NCBI GenBank assembly: GCA_905221605.1
Contig: CAJNDS010002671.1
Span: 1-64,000 of the forward strand
Source: Symbiodinium natans
Lineage: Eukaryota; Sar; Dinophyceae; Suessiales; Symbiodiniaceae
Direction of reading: 5' to 3'
DNA length: 64,000 nucleotides
Positions 57,101 through 64,000 of this stretch are shown here, piece after piece. Within the stretch, counting starts at the first letter, position 1; the number at the start of each line of letters is the position of its first letter. A program made the translations under genes and the position numbers. The notes under the pieces were generated by a model, which saw nothing but the letters and a program-made list of their open reading frames with translations, ran no database searches and had not been told where the DNA came from.

Positions 57101-60100
57101 AAGCATTCAACGGGTTTTTAGCGTTGTCTCGGCATCTTTATTCTCACGTTGTCGCCTTCCTTGCATGAAGCCTTGGGCTGAAAAGTCGAAACCCTCGGTA
57201 CCCTAAACCCTGAGCATTTCATGAGTTATGACACGAAGCATGAGCTTAAACTGATGAACGAAAGTCTAAGGCAACTGGGCGCATCGGCCATCTGGGACCC
57301 AGATCTTTCTGCAAGGCTCAGGCGACCCCCGATGTGTTCTGTCCGGGTCCGAAGTCACAACTTCACCTGCCGCTGGCAGGCGCTGGGCAGCGGGCGGCGC
57401 ACGTGCGATAAGCGCAGGACTGGTGTGGCAGGCCCACCTGGGAGTAGATCAAAGCAAGGCGCTCTCTCTGCCAGAGCTGGGCTTCCTGAGCTCCCTGAAG
57501 GGCCAGCTGCCGGTGCTGGGCGGGGCATTGGAGGCCTCTGGGGCGGTCGAGGGCGATGGCCTGCAGATTCTCACGAATGAGGCAGAGCAAGGGCATGTGG
57601 ATGCGTTTGGCCAGAAGATGTTATGCACCTGGCTCTGTCTCGTTGGGCAGGCATGGAGTCGTGGAACTTCCGTGGCTTATGCCCCTTGGATTGCGTGCGG
57701 AGAAGCTGTTCAGGCACAAACCGACCACAGCAACAAGACTCGAGGTGTGGGTCTATCGCTTTCGGCGTGCAGCAGCCGCTGCTGCCCATTTAAGCTACCA
57801 CCCAGCGCTGGCGGCGGAGTCTCCAGGTTTGCGAGCAGCGTTACTGTTCAGGCTGGTTGCAGTTGGGGCAGCTAGGAATGGTTGCTCATGTTCGCAACAT
57901 GCAACTTGCATAGCCGGTCAGGGATCCAGAGACTGGAGCGCAGCCAGATGGAAGCGAGTGTCTGGACGTGCAGGTCTCAAGCTCGGAGTTTCCTATAGTT
58001 TCCTGACAGTATCAGCCAGGCGCCTGATGGTGCATTTAGGTTGTATATCTGGTGCCGGTGCAAAAGAGGAGAAGAGTGGCGAAGTTTCAAAATATTTCAT
58101 TGCGTTTACAGTATTCTACAGTATTTTTCTTTGTGCGCGTTTCTTTCTTGGGGACAACTTCGTGCCTTTAGTTTGCTCATTTCGTGCCTTCACCCCACCA
58201 GGTCCTGCTTGCGACCACCTGCCGTGGCTCTTCCTTGCCGCCATCAGGGACCCCTGGCACGCACAGCCTTTGCACGTATTTGTACAGCTTCGAATGCTTT
58301 CTGAGGACCTGTGAAGATTAATGGGATGAGGATTATTGGCACTTCGTTCAGTTGGCAACGAGGAGTAGCTTCACAATTCCGTTTCTTATGTTTCTTAGTG
58401 AGTGAATCAAGCTTGATGGCTGAAGGTTGCCATTGCCCGCGGCAGCAGCACCAACATCCTTGGAGATGAGGAGCAACTTTGCGGGCAGCGTATGCGGGCA
58501 GCCTGGAAACGTGGAGCGGCAATCTGAAGAAAGCCGTCAGGTTGCGGCAGCGAGCTCTGGAAGTGATGTCGGCGGAGGACCCCCCCCTCTTCGTAGACTA
58601 GTGTCCTGGATCATCATGGCGAGACGACAGGTGGGTTACCAGCCTGTGTGAATGACGGGCTGAGCAGGCTAGCGGCTACCCAGTGCTTGCAGACACCCTT
58701 CGCCGGGATTTATCTGATTTGGCGGCTTCTTCGGGTATCCAGGCACGCCTACGAACGCGGTTGGCTACTAGCTGTTGAAGTGGGTCGACGGTGGTTTGTG
58801 ATGTGCAGAGGTACCTGATGATTCCTCCCCGCCGCACTTTGCTGTTCACCTGCACGACCTCGCAAACTTGGAGGAGGCATGTACAATCTTGTACAATTGA
58901 GGATGAATTGCTGTACCGGTTGCGCCTGCATGACAGGAAGATGGTCGCTTGTCATCGAGACTTAGCGCTTGTCTTTTTGGAGTCGGTTCATCCTCGGCAA
59001 GGATGCAATTGACATGACAAATTCTGCACCCTGTGTTTGCTCAGGTGTCTGTCCCAGACCGGTGTCTCGTCCACAGCCGGGCAGAACTGGCGCGGCTTGG
59101 TTCGAACCAGCTGTCTGACAGAGCCCAAGGCGCGCGTGCCGACTGCGCATGACTTGTGCCCTTCATGATGCTGATGACTCCTTGCCAAGTTGAATGAGCG
59201 ACCGCTGTCCTACGTCTCGAAACGGCAGCTGGGCATACCTATAGCATGTGTGTGATGTCGGTAATGTGGATGCGAGAACGTGGTCAGAGCTTTGCGGAAC
59301 ACGCTAGAGCTGGCAAACAATGCGGCAACATGCAGCAGCATGCAACAGCACCTAAACTTCAGCAGCATGCAAAAGCTGACCCCAAGCAGTGAGGAGGATT
59401 CTCGAAGCCAGCCACCGCTGTAATCCACTCGGCTCAGGCCACCAGCCACTTCGGAGGAGGCACTGTTGGAAGCTGCGGCTGGGTGGCAGTGTGGAGCACT
59501 TGACCATTACTGGTTGTGTCGCAACTTTTTTTCTTGAGTTTTTGTCCTTTTCCCACCTCTTACGGTAAACTGTCGCATTCTTCCCCTTACCGAGGACTAG
59601 GAAAGATTGGAAATTTTTCGAGAAAACAAAAGTAGTCAAAGCCTGTAGCTACCAGCTGCCAATTCACGTCCAACGTAAGATCGACAAGACAAATTTGCAT
59701 CGACATATAAATTCTGAGCGGGTGTTGGCTGCCTCACGCGGTGGGACCATTGGGATGCAGCGGCAGAGAGAGATATAAATATCACGGATGAGGTTGCCAT
59801 TTGCCAAGGACCTTGCAGCCGCCCTCGCTGCAGCTCAGCGCCTGCTGAAGCAGGATGTGAATGAGGCCTGTTGCCAACAACTGACTGTAGCTCAAGGCAG
59901 CAGCAGGAAGTGGCAAAGCATATCGACTCATGGCTTGTGCAGCTGCAGGTCGTGAAGAACACAAACGCTGCGGCACCTAGACCAGAAGAGCCACCAACGC
60001 AGCCTAACCAGCTGGCGCTTCAGCAAGGACCGCACACTTGCATGCAAGCGCATGCATGCATGGGGAGCCGAATCGCAGACACACCTGCGATTGTCGCCGG

Positions 60101-62430
60101 TAGGTGCACTCGCCTCTCAACCCCCGTTCCTGGTTGTCTTTGATACCGTCCAGTGTACGAAATCGTAGGAAGGGATCTTTAAAAGCCTGAGAAGGGCAAA
60201 AAACCCTAAGCCCCAGGCCTTCATGAATCCCTAACAAGCAAACAAGCGCAAGAGTAAGTGTAGGACTTTCCAACTGAATGTGCTGTGTCGGTGTTGCAGT
60301 CCTCGAGTCTGAAAGTGTCCACCTAACAGGTTTCAGTTTTTCGACAGGTATTGTTGTAAGCATCTGCTCCACTTGGATTTTGTTGAGTGCGTTTTAGGGA
60401 CTGCACTGGGTTTGGAGACCCTGGGAGGACTCCTGCAGTTGGCGCGTGGTCTGGAAGCCAAAGCTCTTGTACATAGAGCCCGGGCTCAACAGTTGAGAGG
60501 ACCTGGATGTCCACCAATCCCCCAAACTCTTGTCTGAAAAACCGGCCATCCCCCACACACTCTCCTGGTCCTAGCGCGATGGAATTCCAAGCTTGACCCC
60601 GCTAGGCCACTAGTCACGAGGCCAATGTTTGCGACGCTTGACCTTCCAAGTCCATCCAAGTCCCAGGTGGTGACAAAGTTCCCGTCAGCTTGGCCGTGAA
60701 TCCTGACTATACGGTCAACGTGGAGGTGGGAATCCGCTCGTGAGCCACGCAAATGGAAAGCGAATGGGTGAACCTCTTTCATGTTGATCACGAGTGGGAG
60801 GTCGCCGGGGAATCTCGGGCGTTCCAGTTGACCAGCATCGACGAGGCTGTAGTGCGCCTCGCATGCGTGCATATGTTCGCCGCCATGGCAAAATCTTTTC
60901 CGCCATCAGCTTACTTGTGATTGGATGGGGGCAGGCACGAGCTAAACAAAGCCTAAACAAACTTGATTGCCAACTTACCGAAAATGTGTGATGTGAGCCC
61001 AGAGTCGTCCTCTCAAAAGATCGGCTGCAGGAGAAGACTTCCGATAGGTAACGGTGGAAAGGCTCAAGTCCGCAAAAGTTGTGGCTATTTACTCTGCTCC
61101 GAGAGCCTTGGGCAGGGTGATGCGTGATTCAGGGCATCTCGAGCGGCTGGATGCGTGTGAGTCGATGCACTTGAAACAGCCTGCCAATGCAGCCTGAGCA
61201 TATGCTTGAGAGGCGGCCTTACTGCTGCAAATGCTTTTTGATGATGTGCGTCCAATGTTGGGTCTCCGGACTAGTCTCAGTTTCTATTTTATGCTTCCAA
61301 AGACAATTTCTGACGGTGCTGCATGTCGAGGTTGTGCGAAGGGGTTTGTTTACGCATGCAGCGAGGTGTGAGCATGCGGCGGCGGAAAAATGCGACATTT
61401 CTGGGACAGGGAGACGACCCCAGAAGCTAAACAAAACAAGAATGTGGTTTGGCGTGAGGACCGTCGACCTATCAAGGCCTTGGCGAAAAATGTGACAGTC
61501 TCCCAGCACAGCAGTCAGCCACCCGTGGCACAGTGAGGGATATGGGCTGGCAGCGGTTCGCAAAAGAAGCCAAAATTAGATTGGCAGCCACGACCAGAAA
61601 AATTTGTTGTCTGCAACTGGAAGTGTTTTGATCTTGGAGAAGTGAATTCGAAATTACTATGTCAGAACACTCGAACGTTTGTCACAACTTACCGAATGTT
61701 GATGTGTGCGGAGGCCGCGTGGACATGAGTGTCAGCTTGTTAGCGAGCGAATCGAAATAATACCCCGGATTGTTTGAGGCTTCTGATGTGTCATGCTGTG
61801 TCATTTGGTTTTCACCATTGTGCTGGTTGGGGGGAGAAGCATCTCGTGAATCAGCGGGGTTTTATGCATGCTGACGATATTCAGCGATGTGCAGGTGGCC
61901 TGCGGCGAAGCAGCTTTGGGCTTGCTGAAAGGTTGCTTGAGCCGGCCTCCGCCCAGTCGCGTCTGTGCTTTGCGGCTGAAGGATGGCAAATGCTCTTTGA
62001 CAGCACTTCCGTCAGTAACTCCTGGTTCCAATTGGCAAACCCAGAAGATAAAGTAGAAAAAAGGCATGAGGTGCGAAACCTGCTGACATGCTCTCCCCTT
62101 CGAGTCGCACAAAGCAGCGTGCAAACAACATCAAAAAGGGCCTCAAAAGCCTGAAACACAAAACTTCACAAAACTTCACAAAACCGTCTTCCAATCTCCA
62201 AGGCCTGGCTCTGCTTTTGCCTGTGGAGGCTTTTTGAAGCGTTTGGGGTTTTTTGGGGGGCGGTCTGTTGAAGTCTGTTGGAGTCAGTGGGGAGTCAGTG
62301 GGGATTGTCCTCTTCCTTTCGGTTTCTTCCGTGTGGTTGATGTTGTGTGGAACAGGTGGCGCCGGAGATCTTTGTTCGCTGCCTGCTGCAGCTCCGCGAG
62401 GGTGCGAGTTCTGTGAGTGGAAGTGAAGGC
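54191..62430. other. Unassigned; nothing supportable
   Basis: About 8 kb with only short ORFs on both strands. A few stretches look protein-like (near 55010-55190, 57440-57590, 59790-60010) but they change frame and lack motifs. No transposon, telomere-like or tandem array of note. It may be intron-rich host DNA. Confidence 0.3.
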
Positions 62431-62431
62431 T

Positions 62432-62459
62432 GGGACATGGTGGGACATGGTGGGACATC
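62432..62459. repeat. 10-bp tandem repeat (TGGGACATGG)
   Basis: Three units of TGGGACATGG/TGGGACATCT. Of little interest by itself. Confidence 0.85.
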
Positions 62460-64000
62460 TTTGGTGTGCAGGCTGAGAGTGTTGGCCAGTGTTGGGCAAT
62501 GCACGGATTTCCTCAGGAAAGGTGGTGATGCAAAGCAGCAGAAGCAGCGAAGGAGACCAGTCGCTTTCAAGTGCCCGGAAGTATGCCTAGCGGTGCAGCT
62601 GATCGCAGCCAATACACATCAATACACGTGATATGTTATCGATGAGTGGCCCAACCTCGGCCATGTCCAGTCGGGACAGGCGTGTCAACTGTTGCCATTG
62701 GCAGCGCTGGTGCAAGTTCTCCTCCTGACCTGCAGAAGCTTTCGCCGCGGGAGGTGGGCAATCATCCTTTCTAGTGGCATGTGCAAGCCATCGTGTCTGC
62801 GCAGGTTGGCCAGATGCCGCTGCAGGAACGCCCGGACGCCGACAGGCACGTTGCCAGTACAATGGGCTCAATTGGTGCGAGTAGGTTGTACAGAGCTGAG
62901 AATGAAAGGCGTAGCCCTGCAACCACGACCTCGCGGCCACGGCCTGATTCTAGTTCCATCCGCGGCATGGCGGTATGCTGTTCCGTGGAATGTCTCTCAA
63001 TGTTTGTCTATACGGTTCCTAAGTGCACAAGGTCAAGTCCTGGGATAGATCTGTGCGCTTCAACACGGTCGACACTGTTCCAAAGGCCAAGAATCGCCAG
63101 CGAATGCCATTCTCCAAGCAGGCGCCAAACTCCAACTCAGGGCCGATGTTCTGTCGACTGCGGTGACGAAACCCTTCCCACAACAAAGTGTAATTTCAAG
63201 CCGGCGCTAAACCCTGTCTCTGAATTCTCTGAAGCCAGAGAGACCAAATTTTCAGTTGGGACGGCCTTGAATGTGTAAACTGGGAGCAGCAGGCCAGCCC
63301 CGCGCTGCGCAAGCGCTGGTCTTGGGGGGGATGCTGAGGACGATCCGTCACCGGGCAGATTGGCCAAGTTCTGGGCATGCGGGCTACGCAATGAGAAAGG
63401 AAACGTGCGTCCCGTTCACTGCCCCACCAGCTCACAGCTCGAAGGCATGGGCAAAGCCTCCTGACCACACTCGAGCGGCACGAGGGCCTCGGAACGTGGG
63501 CGGCGACCATGTGGACGCCAAGATTCGCCAAGCTGGTCGTGTTGTCGCATTTGTCGCCGGTGTCGGTGGCAGAGCACGGCGGATGTGTTGCTCAAGCTTG
63601 TGCGTCACGTCGTAGGGCTGGCTCTTGGGCCCGGTTTGTGCGGAAACCATCTGTTTATGACTTTATTTAGTTGTGTATTTCATTTATTTTTTTATTTGTT
63701 TTGGATTGTACTTTTCTATTGCATACTGCGTTTCATTTGACGGCATTTCAGGCCACGAAGTTCATGGACAGGACCTGCAAGCTTCTAGGCAGCTATTGGA
63801 TGGAGGGTTGCGCCATATTGCGCTTGCTTACGGACTGTGCCAGCGGACACAGCAAGGTGGCACAGCTTTGACTGCACCAGGCAGGGGTCTGCCGGAGCAT
63901 TCTGCACACGGCATGCTGGTGCCGATGCATCAAGTTCTTGGTTGATGTGGCAGGTGCGCAATTCTTGGATGCATCCCTGGGCGACACGCAGCCGTTCCTG
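62460..64000. other. Unassigned to window end
   Basis: No recognisable domain, repeat array or RNA gene. The 63650-63720 interval is T-rich (TTATTTTTTTATTTG-like) and could be a 3' splice-type polypyrimidine tract or just low complexity. Confidence 0.3.

Overview
The window looks like nuclear DNA of a dinoflagellate (alveolate alga). This is an inference from four things: degenerate TTTAGGG-type telomere-like arrays; retroelement proteins of types I associate with dinoflagellate genomes (copia-like pol with a long C-terminal extension, LINE RT fragments, RT-RNase H proteins, tyrosine recombinases); an IS1595/Merlin-like transposase with added zinc fingers; and very low density of ordinary genes. 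No rRNA, tRNA, CRISPR, plasmid or bacterial operon signal was seen. Species cannot be given, and all family assignments come from motif reading, not database searches.

Layout. 1-1760: ~140-bp satellite. 1876-3588 (-): intact IS1595/Merlin-like transposase. 3678-7913: ~1-kb satellite with an alternating A/B (2.01-kb) higher-order unit. 7914-11560: unassigned sequence, a 522-bp tandem duplication, a minisatellite and a short telomere-like block. 11790-19164: broken copia-like element (gag zinc knuckle and protease on the left; linker, RT, RNase H and a methyltransferase-like tail on the right). Its integrase is missing and its place is taken by a decayed RT-RNase H element with a 525-bp repeated tail. 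19215-19819: membrane-protein ORF after the copia polypurine tract.

19820-29101 is the centrepiece: a tyrosine-recombinase (YR) retroelement with split direct repeats in the order A1-[genes]-B1-A2-B2, as known for PAT/Ngaro-type elements. Its genes run YR, gag with Cys/His region, cytosine-C5-methyltransferase-like domain, a domain resembling a 2OG-Fe(II) dioxygenase, then RT and RNase H. YR precedes gag, and a modification-enzyme module lies inside what was probably one gag-to-RNase H polyprotein. The copy is damaged: the YR gene is split by a 5'-truncated LINE with a 19-bp target duplication, and the polyprotein carries several small frameshifts. A third, intact RT-RNase H ORF (29054-31348) follows, also with a B-A-B repeated tail.

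32536-39968 is mostly degenerate telomere-like DNA with a ~320-bp higher-order period. At 35689-38648 it is interrupted by a second split-repeat element without RT. The satellite reads straight across both ends of this element with no target-site duplication, as expected for recombinase-mediated insertion. 40-47 kb is a graveyard of LINE endonuclease and RT pieces on both strands, ending at a 418-bp (GT)n tract. 47.3-64 kb holds two small telomere-like blocks, one hypothetical membrane-protein ORF and otherwise nothing I can assign; it may contain introns and small exons of a host gene.
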